From Candidatus Thiodiazotropha sp. LNASS1 (GTDB taxonomy: Bacteria; Pseudomonadota; Gammaproteobacteria; Chromatiales; Chromatiaceae), in the NCBI RefSeq assembly GCF_964212655.1, contig NZ_OZ156465.1, positions 1,054,001-1,118,000 on the forward strand: a stretch of 64,000 nt of DNA, given 5' to 3'. Shown here one piece after another: positions 1 to 9,596 of this stretch. Within the stretch, counting starts at the first letter, position 1, and every line of letters begins with the position of its first letter. The notes under the pieces were generated by a model. It was not told the origin of the DNA, did not search any database, and saw nothing but the letters and a program-made list of their open reading frames with translations. The position numbers were made by a program, and so were the translations under genes.

Positions 1-1178
1 TCATAGATCAATCTCGCATGGGATCGCATCACGGCGGGAAAGAACTTCGATCGCGTCACCATGCCGCTCTTGTCGATATAGAGTTCACAGGTCATGCAGA
101 GCCGGTCGACCCGTGGGTTGATGGAGCAAAGGCCATTGGAGAGTTTTTCCGGCAGCATGGGTACCACCCGGTCCGGAAAGTAGACCGAGTTACCCCTGTT
201 ACGCGCCTCACTGTCCAGCGCGCTGCCCGGTTCGACATAGTGAGAAACATCGGCGATACAGACCAGCAGGCGCCAGCCTTTCGGTTTGGGTTCGCAGTAG
301 ACGGCATCATCGAAATCCCTGGCATCTGCACCATCGATGGTCACCAGCGGAAGATGGCGCAAATCGACCCTGCCCTTTTTGTCCGGTTCGACCACTTCAG
401 ATTTGACGGCCTTGATCTGATGCTCCACTTCATCCGGCCAGTCGACCGGTATACTGTGGGTGCGAATGGCGATATCGGTCTCCATTCCCGGTCCCAGATG
501 ATCCCCCAAAACCTCTGTGATACGGCCGATGGGAGGCGTGCGCTTGGTGGGTTGATCCAGAATCTCTGCAACCACCATCTGTCCCTGTCTGGCGACACCG
601 ATCTCGCTGCTCGGGATGATCACATCCTTACTGAGCCGCTTGGAATCGGGTACCACAAAGCCCACTCCAGTCTCCATGTAGAGACGGCCGGCGACATTTC
701 GTGTATTACGCTCCAATACCTCTACCACCGCCCCTTCCAGACGGTTGCGGCGATCCATCCCGGTCACCCTCACCACGGCCCTGTCGTCATGAAATACGGA
801 ACGCATCTCTTTGAAGGAGAGGTAGAGATCGTCACCGCCGTCATCGGGCCTGAGAAAACCGAAACCATCCGCATGCCCGATAACCCGCCCGACAATCAAG
901 TCGCGCTTATTGACCAGACAGTAGTTGTCATTACGGTTACAGACCAGCTGTCCGTCACGCTGCATGGCGCGCAGGCGTCGACGCAGTGCTTCGAATTGAT
1001 CTTCCGAAACGAGTTCAAGACGATCCGCCAGAGAGAGCATGTCCATCGGGACACCCTCTCTTTCCAGGGTCTCCATAATGAACTCCCGGCTTGGGATGGG
1101 ATTCTGGTATTTGCGTGCCTCGCGTGCATGGTGCGGATCCTTCACGCTGGATCGTCTGCTCTTTTTTCTGTTTGCCAC
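1..1178 (-). CDS. rnr: Ribonuclease R, N-terminal part (runs off the left edge)
   Basis: Processive 3'-5' exoribonuclease that degrades structured RNA. About 392 codons are visible from a GTG start at 1178. The next in-frame ATG lies after the conserved NPIPSREFI segment, so GTG is preferred. The N-terminal helix-turn-helix segment (PIPSREFIMETLEREG) is followed by cold-shock-type OB folds with the GHADGFGFLRPDD segment. The first half of the RNB catalytic domain then follows, with DGADARDFDDAVYCE (metal-binding aspartates) and CIADVSHYV. The frame is still open at AVMRSHARL at base 3. The S1 domain and C-terminus lie outside the window. It is divergent from the antiporter gene. Confidence 0.93.
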   Translation of the reverse strand, partial: MANRKKSRRSSVKDPHHAREARKYQNPIPSREFIMETLEREGVPMDMLSLADRLELVSEDQFEALRRRLRAMQRDGQLVCNRNDNYCLVNKRDLIVGRVIGHADGFGFLRPDDGGDDLYLSFKEMRSVFHDDRAVVRVTGMDRRNRLEGAVVEVLERNTRNVAGRLYMETGVGFVVPDSKRLSKDVIIPSSEIGVARQGQMVVAEILDQPTKRTPPIGRITEVLGDHLGPGMETDIAIRTHSIPVDWPDEVEHQIKAVKSEVVEPDKKGRVDLRHLPLVTIDGADARDFDDAVYCEPKPKGWRLLVCIADVSHYVEPGSALDSEARNRGNSVYFPDRVVPMLPEKLSNGLCSINPRVDRLCMTCELYIDKSGMVTRSKFFPAVMRSHARLIY

Positions 1179-1327
1179 GTTTTGTCTTATTTGTTTGCTG
1201 AAAAAAGGGATTTTAACATTTAACCGTTTAATACCCCATGACTTATCCCATCCTATCTCAATTGGGATTGGATTTATTTCATCGATATCATCAAACTTGA
1301 TGCACTATCGGCCCGGCTTGACCCGAA

Positions 1328-3310
1328 ATGAACATTCACACGTTGCAGATCATCCTCATATTACTCGCTGTTGCCGTTTTGACAGTGACTCTGTTCAAAC
1401 GATTTCACCTGCCGCCCATACTCGGTTATCTGATCGTCGGCATCCTGGTCGGCCCGTTCGGCACAGGTGTGATCGCATCCAATGAGGAGACCCGCTTCCT
1501 GGCCGAATTCGGGGTCGTATTTCTGCTTTTCGCGATTGGGCTGGAATTCTCCCTGCCGCAGATGATCGCCATGAAAGGCGCCGTATTCGGTCTCGGCGGC
1601 AGCCAGGTCTTGATCACCGGTATTGTCGCCGGCGGCATTGCCTGGTTGTTGGGACTCGAGCTGGCTGCAGCATTCGTTGTCGGCGCCATTCTGGCGCTCT
1701 CCTCGACCGCCATCGTGATTAAACAGTTATCAGAGCAGGTTGAGCTGAATACGGCACATGGCCGTGTCGGGGTCAGTATTCTGCTATTCCAGGACCTGGC
1801 GGTAATCCCGTTACTGGTGGTGATTCCCATACTTGTCAGCGATGCGGAGCAGGGGCTGCTGATACCGCTCTCCTGGGCCTTGATCAAGGCCGCAGTGGTG
1901 TTTGCGGTTATCATGGCGATCGGTCACTGGGCACTGCGTCCGCTGTTTCATGAGATCGCACGCGCCCGATCGGCGGAGTTGTTCACGCTGACCGTACTGC
2001 TGGTATCCCTTGCCGCTGCCTGGTTGACCCATGAAGCGGGGCTCTCCCTGGCCTTGGGCGCCTTTCTGGCCGGTATGATGCTGGGGGAGACCGAGTATCG
2101 CCATCAGATCGAGGCCGATATCCGCCCTTTTCAGGATGTTCTGCTCGGGCTGTTCTTCATCACTGTGGGAATGCGTGTCGATCTCTTGTCACTGTTGCCC
2201 CATCTGCAGTGGGTATTTCTTATCGCCGCTGCCCTTATCGCGGTTAAAGCGGTGATCATTCTGCTGTTGGTGCGTCAGACCAAGCAATCTTCTGCAACCG
2301 CATTTCGTTCAGGACTGTTGTTGGCGCAAGGCGGTGAGTTTGGTTTTGTGTTGCTGGACCTCTCCCTGCAATCCTCCCTGATACCGGGTGAGGCAGGGCA
2401 ACTGCTGTTTGCCGCGATAATAATCAGCATGGCGATCTCCCCTTTTCTGATTCGCTACAATGGCAAGTTGACAGAAATATTCTGTCAATTGCGTCCTTCG
2501 GACCGGGATTATGCAATCCCCCAGGACCTGGAGCATGAGGCAGGGGGAATGGAGCAGCATGTCATCATTTGCGGCTATGGTCGTATTGGCCAAAACCTGG
2601 GTCGACTCCTCGATCATGAAGGTTTTCCCTATGTTGCCCTCGATCTCGATCCCTCGGTGGTCAGGGAGGCCCACGAGGCGGGTGAACCGGTCCATTTCGG
2701 CGATGCCACTCGCCATGAGATTATGCATGCGGCCGGTATCGAGCGTGCCGGCGTGGTGGTGGTCACTTTCGAAGGCCACACTATTGCATTGCAGATCCTC
2801 CACCACATCCGCAAGGTGGCACCGCAAGTGCCCGTCCTGGTACGAACTAAAGACGACACGCATCTGGAGGAGCTGGAAGCGGCAGGCGCAGCGGAGGTCA
2901 TGCCGGAGGCGGTTGAAGCCAGCCTAATGATGGGTGGACAGCTTCTGTTGCTGTTGAAGGTGCCGGGTTCCCGTATCCTCAAGATAATGCGCGAAATTCG
3001 CGAGAATCACTACAAACTGCTGCGCGATTTTTACCATGGTGAGGAGGCCATCGATCTCGATCACGAAGAGGGCTTTCAGGAACGCCTGCATACCGTCACC
3101 CTGCCCGATCGTGCATTTGCCGTCGGACATACCATTGAAGACCTGCATCTATGGGATTGGGATGTCAGTATCACCGCGGTGCGTCGGGGCGGCATCAGGG
3201 GCGAGGCGCCGACCCCCGAGACCCGCCTGCAAGCGGGAGATGTCCTGGTACTGGCCGGAACCGCACACCATCTGGAACATGCAGAGGGTCTGTTGTTGTA
3301 TGGTCTTTAA
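1328..3310 (+). CDS. CPA2-family cation:proton antiporter with RCK domains (KefB/YbaL-like)
   Basis: This 660-residue inner-membrane protein probably exchanges K+ or Na+ for H+. Residues 1-380 form about 12 hydrophobic segments of the Na_H_Exchanger fold, including GYLIVGILVGPFG and the ALSSTAIVIKQL signature. A Rossmann RCK/TrkA-N domain follows at about 410-530 with the nucleotide-binding VIICGYGRIGQNLG, and a TrkA-C domain at about 575-660. Length and order match KefB, KefC and YbaL. No glutathione-site argument can be made by eye, so no symbol is given. The gene converges on lysS with a 9-bp gap. Confidence 0.9.
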   Translation: MNIHTLQIILILLAVAVLTVTLFKRFHLPPILGYLIVGILVGPFGTGVIASNEETRFLAEFGVVFLLFAIGLEFSLPQMIAMKGAVFGLGGSQVLITGIVAGGIAWLLGLELAAAFVVGAILALSSTAIVIKQLSEQVELNTAHGRVGVSILLFQDLAVIPLLVVIPILVSDAEQGLLIPLSWALIKAAVVFAVIMAIGHWALRPLFHEIARARSAELFTLTVLLVSLAAAWLTHEAGLSLALGAFLAGMMLGETEYRHQIEADIRPFQDVLLGLFFITVGMRVDLLSLLPHLQWVFLIAAALIAVKAVIILLLVRQTKQSSATAFRSGLLLAQGGEFGFVLLDLSLQSSLIPGEAGQLLFAAIIISMAISPFLIRYNGKLTEIFCQLRPSDRDYAIPQDLEHEAGGMEQHVIICGYGRIGQNLGRLLDHEGFPYVALDLDPSVVREAHEAGEPVHFGDATRHEIMHAAGIERAGVVVVTFEGHTIALQILHHIRKVAPQVPVLVRTKDDTHLEELEAAGAAEVMPEAVEASLMMGGQLLLLLKVPGSRILKIMREIRENHYKLLRDFYHGEEAIDLDHEEGFQERLHTVTLPDRAFAVGHTIEDLHLWDWDVSITAVRRGGIRGEAPTPETRLQAGDVLVLAGTAHHLEHAEGLLLYGL

Positions 3311-3319
3311 AGGCCCCGC

Positions 3320-4813
3320 CTACTCCGGCCGCATGTGAGGAAACAGCAGCACGTCGCGAATTGAGGGCGAGTCGGTAAGCAGCATCACCAGACGATCAAT
3401 CCCTATCCCCTCGCCTGCGGTAGGCGGCATGCCATGCTCCAGTGCACGCACATAGTCGGCATCGTAGTGCATCGCCTCATCATCCCCCGCCTCCTTTTCC
3501 TCCACCTGTTTGCGAAAACGTTCCGCCTGGTCTTCGGCGTCATTGAGTTCGGAGAAGCCATTCGCAATCTCACGTCCACCGACGAAAAATTCGAATCGAT
3601 CGGTCACGAACGGATCATCGTCGTTGCGTCTCGCCAGGGGGGAAACCTCGGTGGGATAGGCAGTGATGAAAGTGGGATTCATCAGGCGATGCTCCACACT
3701 CTTCTCGAATATCTCGATCTGAATCTTACCCAGCCCATAGCTCGGCTTGAGGGGTATCTCCATGCGTTCGGCAATGGTCCGGGTCTGTGCATCGTCATCC
3801 AGCATCTCCGCGGTGATGTCGGGGTTGAAATGGCAGATGGACTCCTTGACGGTCATGCGCTGGAAGGGGCTGCCGAAATCGTAACGCTCACCCTGATAGG
3901 ACACCTCCGTGCCGCCCAGGACCTCCTGACATAGACCCCGCAACATTGCCTCGGTGAGATCCATCAGGTCATTGTAGTCCGCATAGGCCTCATAAAATTC
4001 CAGCATGGTGAATTCGGGATTGTGGCGGGTGGAGAGTCCTTCGTTACGGAAATTACGGTTGATCTCATAGACCCTTTCAAAGCCACCTACCACAAGCCGC
4101 TTCAGATAGAGTTCCGGGGCGATGCGCAGAAACATGTCCATGTCGAGGGCATTATGGCGGGTAGCAAAGGGGCGTGCAGTGGCGCCGCCGGGTATCACCT
4201 GCATCATGGGTGTCTCCACTTCCAGGAAACCGCGCTGATCGAGGTAATTGCGAATAAACTGCACAATCCGAGTACGTAGCCGAAAGGTGTTGCGCGATGC
4301 CTCGTTCATGATCAGATCGACATAGCGTTGACGATAGCGAATCTCCTGGTCGGAGAGGCCGTGAAACTTCTCGGGAAGGGGCCGTAGCGCCTTGGTCAAT
4401 AAGCGGAGGCTGTCGACTTTGACGGACAGTTCACCGGTTTTTGTCTTGAACAGCACACCTTCGGCTCCGATGATGTCTCCGATATCCCACTTCTTGAATT
4501 GAGTGTTATAGACACCCTCATCAAGTGCGTCCCGTTGCACAAAGAGCTGCATCCGTCCCGACATATCCTGCAGATGTGCAAAGCTCGCCTTGCCCATCAC
4601 CCGCCGGCTCATCATGCGGCCGGCCAGTCTGACCCTGAGCCACAAAGACTCCAGCTCTTCACCAGACTTCTCCCCATATTCGGCATGCAACTCGCCGGCC
4701 ATGCTGTTGCGGCGGAAATCGTTAGGGAATGCGTTCCCGTGATCGCGCATCTGTTGCAGCTTCTCGCGCCGCTGGGCGATGAGTTTGTTTTCGTCCTGGG
4801 TCTCGTCATTCAT
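3320..4813 (-). CDS. lysS: Lysyl-tRNA synthetase, class II
   Basis: Charges tRNA-Lys with lysine. The 497 residues match the usual bacterial length. An anticodon-binding OB fold lies at about 58-165. The class II catalytic core carries motif 2 ([20 protein letters not shown]) and motif 3 ([13 protein letters not shown]). The gene lies 83 bp downstream of the prfB stop on the same strand, the same prfB-lysS order as in E. coli, which suggests cotranscription. Confidence 0.97.
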   Translation of the reverse strand: MNDETQDENKLIAQRREKLQQMRDHGNAFPNDFRRNSMAGELHAEYGEKSGEELESLWLRVRLAGRMMSRRVMGKASFAHLQDMSGRMQLFVQRDALDEGVYNTQFKKWDIGDIIGAEGVLFKTKTGELSVKVDSLRLLTKALRPLPEKFHGLSDQEIRYRQRYVDLIMNEASRNTFRLRTRIVQFIRNYLDQRGFLEVETPMMQVIPGGATARPFATRHNALDMDMFLRIAPELYLKRLVVGGFERVYEINRNFRNEGLSTRHNPEFTMLEFYEAYADYNDLMDLTEAMLRGLCQEVLGGTEVSYQGERYDFGSPFQRMTVKESICHFNPDITAEMLDDDAQTRTIAERMEIPLKPSYGLGKIQIEIFEKSVEHRLMNPTFITAYPTEVSPLARRNDDDPFVTDRFEFFVGGREIANGFSELNDAEDQAERFRKQVEEKEAGDDEAMHYDADYVRALEHGMPPTAGEGIGIDRLVMLLTDSPSIRDVLLFPHMRPE

Positions 4814-4896
4814 GGTCTGTTCAACTCAAAATATTCAATAATTTCAATCATTGCTTGAATCTGTCCTGTACCATCCGCATGGTATTGGCAAGCGGT

Positions 4897-5995
4897 TCAA
4901 ACACCGCTTTTAAGACTCGCCTCGATAAACATGTCGATTCCGCCGTCGAGCACGGCCTGGGTGTTTCCGGTCTCAACTCCGGTTCGCAGATCCTTGATCC
5001 GTGAGGCATCGAGCACATAACTGCGAATCTGACTGCCCCAGCCTATGTCGGATTTGCTCTCCTCCAGCTCCTGTTGAGAGGCATTTCGCTTCTGCACCTC
5101 GTATTCGTACAACTTGGCCTTGAGTTGCTTCATGGCCGTTGCCTTGTTCTTGTGCTGCGAGCGATCGTTCTGGCACTGAACCACAATCCCGGTCGGATTG
5201 TGGGTGATTCTCACCGCCGATTCAGTGCGGTTGACGTGCTGTCCCCCCGCACCGCTGGCGCGGTAGACATCGATTCTCAGATCGGCGGGATTGATATCGA
5301 CCTCGATGGAATCATCGATCTCCGGAGAGACGAAGACAGCGGCAAACGAGGTATGACGCCGGTTGCCGGAATCGAACGGCGATTTTCGCACCAGACGATG
5401 CACACCGATTTCAGTGCGTAACCAGCCGAAGGCATACTCTCCCTCATACCTCACCGTGGCGCTCTTGATACCGGCCACCTCGCCCGCGGACACCTCGATG
5501 AGCTCTGTCTTGAAACCACGATGTTCACCCCATCGCAGATACATACGCAGCAACATCTCTGCCCAGTCCTGCGCCTCGGTACCGCCTGAGCCGGCCTGGA
5601 TATCGAGGAATGCGTTACAGTGGTCGGTCTCGCCGGAGAACATGCGCCTGAACTCCAGATCAGAGACCTTTTTGCCAAAATCCGCAAGCTCTTCCTGGAT
5701 GGCGTCGACTGCAGCCTCGTCCTCCTCCTCGACCGCCATCTCCAACAACTCTCCTGCATCAGCCAGGCCATTGGTGAGCGCATCAAGCGTGAGTACCACC
5801 GTCTCAAGGGTGGCGCGTTCACGGCCCAGGGCCTGGGCCCTTTCCTGATCATTCCATACCGTGGGATCTTCCAGTTCGCGAAGGACTTCGGTCAGACGTT
5901 CCTGCTTGCCTTCATAGTCAAAGATACCCCCTCAGGGAGGTGGCCCGTCCCTTCAAATCAGCAATGGTTTGGCTAATCGGATTAATATCTTGCAT
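4897..5995 (-). CDS. prfB: Peptide chain release factor 2, expressed by a programmed +1 frameshift
   Basis: Releases peptides at UGA and UAA. The gene begins with ATG at 5995 and reads 25 codons to an in-frame TGA at 5918-5920. Translation continues in the +1 frame (GAC at 5917-5919) for 340 more residues, giving 365 aa, the usual RF2 length. The SPF tripeptide that recognises UGA ([16 protein letters not shown]) and the GGQ hydrolysis motif ([15 protein letters not shown]) are both visible. A single-frame gene call starts late, near 5799, and loses the N-terminus. Confidence 0.95.
5917..5932 (-). promoter_or_regulatory. prfB: prfB programmed +1 frameshift site
   Basis: On the minus strand the site reads AGGGGGTATCTTTGAC. 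It has an internal Shine-Dalgarno-like AGGGGG (5927-5932), the slippery CTT codon (5921-5923) and the in-frame TGA (5918-5920) followed by C. This matches the E. coli element base for base as I recall it. Low RF2 slows termination at the TGA and favours the shift, giving autoregulation. Confidence 0.95.
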
Positions 5996-6129
5996 GGCAA
6001 TACCGGCTTGGGAAAAAGCGGGGATTCTACACTACCTACCTGTGCGCAGGAACCACCAGCCCAGTAATCGCCATCAAAAAGTAGGTTTAAAATGGCTCTA
6101 TGAAGCCGATTGGATTAGTCTTAACAGGC

Positions 6130-6156
6130 CCTAGTGAATCGTGTCCTAACACTAGG
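6130..6156. other. 7-bp hairpin at the end of the sigma-like gene
   Basis: CCTAGTG (6130-6136) and CACTAGG (6150-6156) form a perfect inverted repeat across the stop codon of the sigma-like gene. No T-run follows on the minus strand, so it is not a standard intrinsic terminator. It may stabilise the 3' end of the message. Confidence 0.4.
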
Positions 6157-7018
6157 AGAGCTTGCGCACCCGGGGTCCTTTCTGGTGATCTCGTTTGCCT
6201 AGATTCGAAATTCTGGATCTGACCTGGTCTTTGAAATGGCCCAGCTTTCCAGCGATACCCGTGGAAACGTCCGATTTTACTGGGGCCTTCTCAGGCTGAT
6301 TCGGTTGCTCCGTCTGTCTGAGCCACATATTGAATGAATCAATAATCTCCTGATCCCACGAAGCCGGTGGCTTCACTACCCTGCTCTCACGATAGAGTCT
6401 CTCCAATGAGCGTTTCTTTGGACAGCCTGAATCTTCCATTGCCTCGCGGAGTTCCGACTCGGCTTCCCGCAATCCTTTCTCGACGTCCTTCCTGCTGACA
6501 TCCAATGTCCTGGAAATGGCCGTTTCACTGATACCGATCTCATGTTTGAAGAGAAAGTAGCGCTTCTTCTCAACAGACAGCTGTTTGAAGTGCTCAATAA
6601 GGACCAGGCTCCAATTACCGTCTTCCTCGATATCGCGGGGTAGATAGTTACTCGGCATATCAGTGCTCTGAGAAATGCCTGGATTTTGCACCGACTTGCC
6701 GAGGTATGAATAGAAAGAACGCTTGAGATCTTTTGGGGTTTTGATGGTTAGCCCGGAAACCACCAGGTGGCGCCATGCCGAATAGTAGGCTGCCTTGCCA
6801 TACTCGCCGGTGCCATATTGCCTGACTATAAAGCGATAGACACGTCCTCGGTATCGCTCATAGAACGAGGTAAAACCCTCCTTATCGTGCTGTAATATCT
6901 TCTCAAGCACAGCATCGGTATCAAATCTTCTCGATCTCACTTCAGCATAGGCTCCGAGGAGAAACCCTCCTCTCAGATAGGTTGCTGGAATGTGCAAAAT
7001 CCCTTGCCAGGCACTCAT
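6152..7018 (-). CDS. Sigma-70-like (ECF-type) regulator, divergent
   Basis: A predicted RNA-polymerase sigma-like protein. A region-2-like helix is seen in FTSFYERYRGRVYRFIVRQYG. Further on, EKKRYFLFKHEIGISETAI then SRTLDVSRKDVEKGLREAE resembles the region-4 helix-turn-helix. The C-terminal 90 residues are basic, Pro/Lys-rich and unlike standard ECF factors. The start is uncertain: ATG 7018 (288 aa) has a GGA nine bases upstream, and ATG 7036 and 7123 are in the same frame. The usual ECF region-2 core is weakly conserved, so promoter recognition is inferred rather than shown. No anti-sigma gene is adjacent. Confidence 0.55.
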   Translation of the reverse strand: MSAWQGILHIPATYLRGGFLLGAYAEVRSRRFDTDAVLEKILQHDKEGFTSFYERYRGRVYRFIVRQYGTGEYGKAAYYSAWRHLVVSGLTIKTPKDLKRSFYSYLGKSVQNPGISQSTDMPSNYLPRDIEEDGNWSLVLIEHFKQLSVEKKRYFLFKHEIGISETAISRTLDVSRKDVEKGLREAESELREAMEDSGCPKKRSLERLYRESRVVKPPASWDQEIIDSFNMWLRQTEQPNQPEKAPVKSDVSTGIAGKLGHFKDQVRSRISNLGKRDHQKGPRVRKLS

Positions 7019-7301
7019 TTTCAAGAATCCATCCATTAGGTTACAGTGCACAGTTTCGTCGGTAATTATAAAGCATACGGGTTTTTTTGCCTGTTTTTTG
7101 TCAAGCAGCTCAAACAATTTCACAAAAAAACACTTAAATTCCAGGTTATTAAGATAATTTCAAACCACAACCCCATATTTCGGTTATTGCTAATGTGCTA
7201 TAAACATCCCTCTTGTCACCCGCAACAACCGTTACGATAGACCGGATACTGAATTTACCGCCTCAAACCCGTTTTCACATTACCAAGTCCAGCCTTGATA
7301 T

Positions 7302-8126
7302 ATGTCGGTCTCAGTTATCATTCCAACCTACAATCGCGCCCATACGCTGTCGAGGGCGATTGACTCGGTATTGTCGCAGACCCATCCGCCGCTGGAGATC
7401 ATTGTCGTCGACGACGGCTCTAATGACGATACAGCGCGACTGATGACAGATCGATATGACCAGTGCGACTATCTCCACCAATCCAACCAGGGTGTCAGCA
7501 GTGCGCGAAATCTGGGAATAAAGAAGGCCCGTGGCGAGTGGATCGCCTTGCTCGACTCAGACGATCGCTGGTTACCGGATAAACTCCAACTACAGCTCGA
7601 GGCATTGACCGATTCACCGCACTACCGTCTTTGCCACAGCAACGAATTGTGGATACGCAAAGGCGTCAGGGTCAATCAAATGCATAAACACGCAAAAAGC
7701 GGGGGCATGATCTTCCAGCGCTGCCTGCCGCTGTGTGTCATCTCTCCCTCATCGGCCATATTGCACCGTACACTGTTTGACGAGTTCGGTCTGTTCGATA
7801 CCGAACTGCCGGCCTGTGAGGATTATGATCTGTGGCTGAGGATCTGCGCCACAGAAGAGGTCCTGTTTATCGACAAACCCCTGATAGAGAAGTATGGCGG
7901 TCATGCCGACCAGTTGTCACAACGCCATTGGGGCATGGACAGATTTCGTGTCCATGCCTTAATCAAGTTGCTTGAAAATAATCGGCTTGAAAGGAATGAC
8001 CGGATTGCCGCCGTGAATACATTGGTGCAAAAAAGCGGCATCCTGGCCCAGGGCGCAGAGAAGCGTGATCAACACGAACGTGCGGAATATTATCGGGCAA
8101 TTCAGCGGCGATATACGATGGAATGA
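7302..8126 (+). CDS. Family 2 glycosyltransferase
   Basis: A 274-residue GT-A-fold glycosyltransferase that probably moves a sugar from a nucleotide donor to a glycan or lipid. SVSVIIPTYNRAHTLSRAID at the N-terminus and VVDDGSNDDT are the nucleotide-binding elements. ALLDSDDRWLP is the DxD-type metal site. FDTELPACEDYDLWLRI contains the ED acceptor-side motif. No membrane helix is seen, so it is cytoplasmic or peripheral. The stop overlaps the next start by 4 bp (ATGA), so the pair is translationally coupled. The acceptor is unknown. Confidence 0.88.
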   Translation: MSVSVIIPTYNRAHTLSRAIDSVLSQTHPPLEIIVVDDGSNDDTARLMTDRYDQCDYLHQSNQGVSSARNLGIKKARGEWIALLDSDDRWLPDKLQLQLEALTDSPHYRLCHSNELWIRKGVRVNQMHKHAKSGGMIFQRCLPLCVISPSSAILHRTLFDEFGLFDTELPACEDYDLWLRICATEEVLFIDKPLIEKYGGHADQLSQRHWGMDRFRVHALIKLLENNRLERNDRIAAVNTLVQKSGILAQGAEKRDQHERAEYYRAIQRRYTME

Positions 8127-8728
8127 GGCAGATGCGAAAACGGGACAGCGAGTTTATCAACCTCGTCATAGCGCTTCCCGCCGAGGCGAGGCCATTAATT
8201 AACTTACTCAATTTACGACGTGATCAGGTAAACATGGAAATCCCTGTTTACCATGGTAACGGGATCCAGTTAGCCATAACCGGGCCGGGAGCGGCGGCAT
8301 CCGCCCGGGGTGTGCGCTATATAGACTCGATCAAACCCTGTTCTACTGCAAAATGGATCAATTTGGGTATCTGCGGTCACGGATCTCTTGCTGTCGGCAC
8401 ACCGCTCTTGATCAACCGCGTTATCGATCAGCAAAGCGGTAAGGAGTGGCCATTAACAATTCGACACTTGATTACCAGGACGACCGGGGCATTGACATGC
8501 GTACCCGAGCCTAAATCCGAATATACGGATGATATGGCCTTCGACATGGAGTCATCCGGATTCATTCAGGCCGTGAATGATATCGGTATGATCGAATACG
8601 CCAAGATTTTCAAGATCGTTTCGGATAATCCCGCCAATGACTCACGAGGAATCAGTGCTAAATTCGTGCACACACTGGTACAACAACAGCTCGGTTTGAT
8701 TCGCTCAATGATCGAATTGACTCAGTAA
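8123..8728 (+). CDS. Nucleoside phosphorylase / MTA-nucleosidase-like protein
   Basis: A 201-residue protein resembling the phosphorylase superfamily (PNP/UDP, MTAN, hopanoid-associated phosphorylases). It has a central glycine-rich GPGAAASARGV and NLGICGHGSLAVGT. A C-terminal FDMESSGFIQAV matches the DMExxA substrate-binding segment, and FKIVSDNPAND follows it. It is shorter than typical MTAN proteins. The 4-bp overlap with the glycosyltransferase suggests a joint role, perhaps in glycolipid or hopanoid modification, but this is inference. An internal in-frame ATG at 8132 is an alternative start. Confidence 0.65.
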   Translation: MRQMRKRDSEFINLVIALPAEARPLINLLNLRRDQVNMEIPVYHGNGIQLAITGPGAAASARGVRYIDSIKPCSTAKWINLGICGHGSLAVGTPLLINRVIDQQSGKEWPLTIRHLITRTTGALTCVPEPKSEYTDDMAFDMESSGFIQAVNDIGMIEYAKIFKIVSDNPANDSRGISAKFVHTLVQQQLGLIRSMIELTQ

Positions 8729-8865
8729 CCTGTTTGTCGATCTCTTGCTGATGACGATTAGGAAGGTGTTTCCGGCTGCCATTTTTAAAAAATTGATTAC
8801 CGTTTGCAACAGGCAATTGTTACCCTATCCGCTCCACACCAGATGACAAACAGTGACAAGTTGAA

Positions 8866-9594
8866 ATGCCGATGGATAAAGAGTCTCATACGTCACCACG
8901 TAAATTACTGGTAACCGGTGCCAGTCACGGTATCGGCGCCGCGATAACACGGCGATTGTTGAATCGGGGCCATCAAGTGGTGGCCGTTGGACGTGACTTT
9001 GCAAACTGGTCCGACGAAGATGGACTCGAAAAGCGTATTGTGGACCTTGCTTCCCTCGATACCTTGCCAAAACACTTGGAGGAGATAACAGCTGACCACC
9101 CGGACATGAACGGTGCGATCTTGAATGCAGGATCCGGACGCTTCGGTAATATAGAGGAGTTCTCTTTTCAGCAGATCAGCGATCTGGTTGCAGTCAATTT
9201 GCTACAGCATCTTTATGCCGCCCGTGCCCTGGTACCCCTGCTTAAACAATCGGGTTACGGTGATCTGGTAGTCATCGGTTCGGAGGCGGCATTGACCGGC
9301 GGGCGCAAGGGTGCTGTCTACTCGGCCTGTAAATTTGCCCTTAGGGGGTTTACCCAGTCACTACGCAGCGAATGTAGCAGCAGGGGCGTCAGAGTCTGCC
9401 TTATCAATCCCGGTATGGTGGACACGGATTTTTACGATAAGCTCAATTTCAAGCCGGGTGAACTGGCGGAAAACGCTTTGCGCGCGGAAGATATAGCAGA
9501 CACCGTGATGTTGGTATTGGGGTCCCATCCCGGCACGGTATTTGATGAAATCAACCTCAATCCACTGAAAAAGGTAATTCAGTTCAAAAACTAA
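8866..9594 (+). CDS. Short-chain dehydrogenase/reductase
   Basis: An NAD(P)-dependent oxidoreductase of 242 residues, the classical SDR length. The Rossmann motif is TGASHGIGAA near residue 18, with NAGSG in mid-sequence. The catalytic Tyr-Lys pair is in YSACKFAL and the preceding serine is in VIGSEAAL. INPGMVDTDF is the usual post-catalytic segment. The substrate is unknown. It lies 2 bp before trmO and is probably cotranscribed with it. Confidence 0.88.
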   Translation: MPMDKESHTSPRKLLVTGASHGIGAAITRRLLNRGHQVVAVGRDFANWSDEDGLEKRIVDLASLDTLPKHLEEITADHPDMNGAILNAGSGRFGNIEEFSFQQISDLVAVNLLQHLYAARALVPLLKQSGYGDLVVIGSEAALTGGRKGAVYSACKFALRGFTQSLRSECSSRGVRVCLINPGMVDTDFYDKLNFKPGELAENALRAEDIADTVMLVLGSHPGTVFDEINLNPLKKVIQFKN

Positions 9595-9596
9595 CT

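Noticed and set aside
18-1223. A 401-codon open frame on the plus strand
   Set aside because: It lies opposite rnr, whose frame encodes clear RNB motifs; the plus-strand translation has no recognisable domain.
7065-7104. A promoter for the sigma-like gene (TTGACA and TATAAT)
   Set aside because: The two hexamers are 28 bp apart, and the nearer TATGCT is 21 bp away, both outside the normal spacing.
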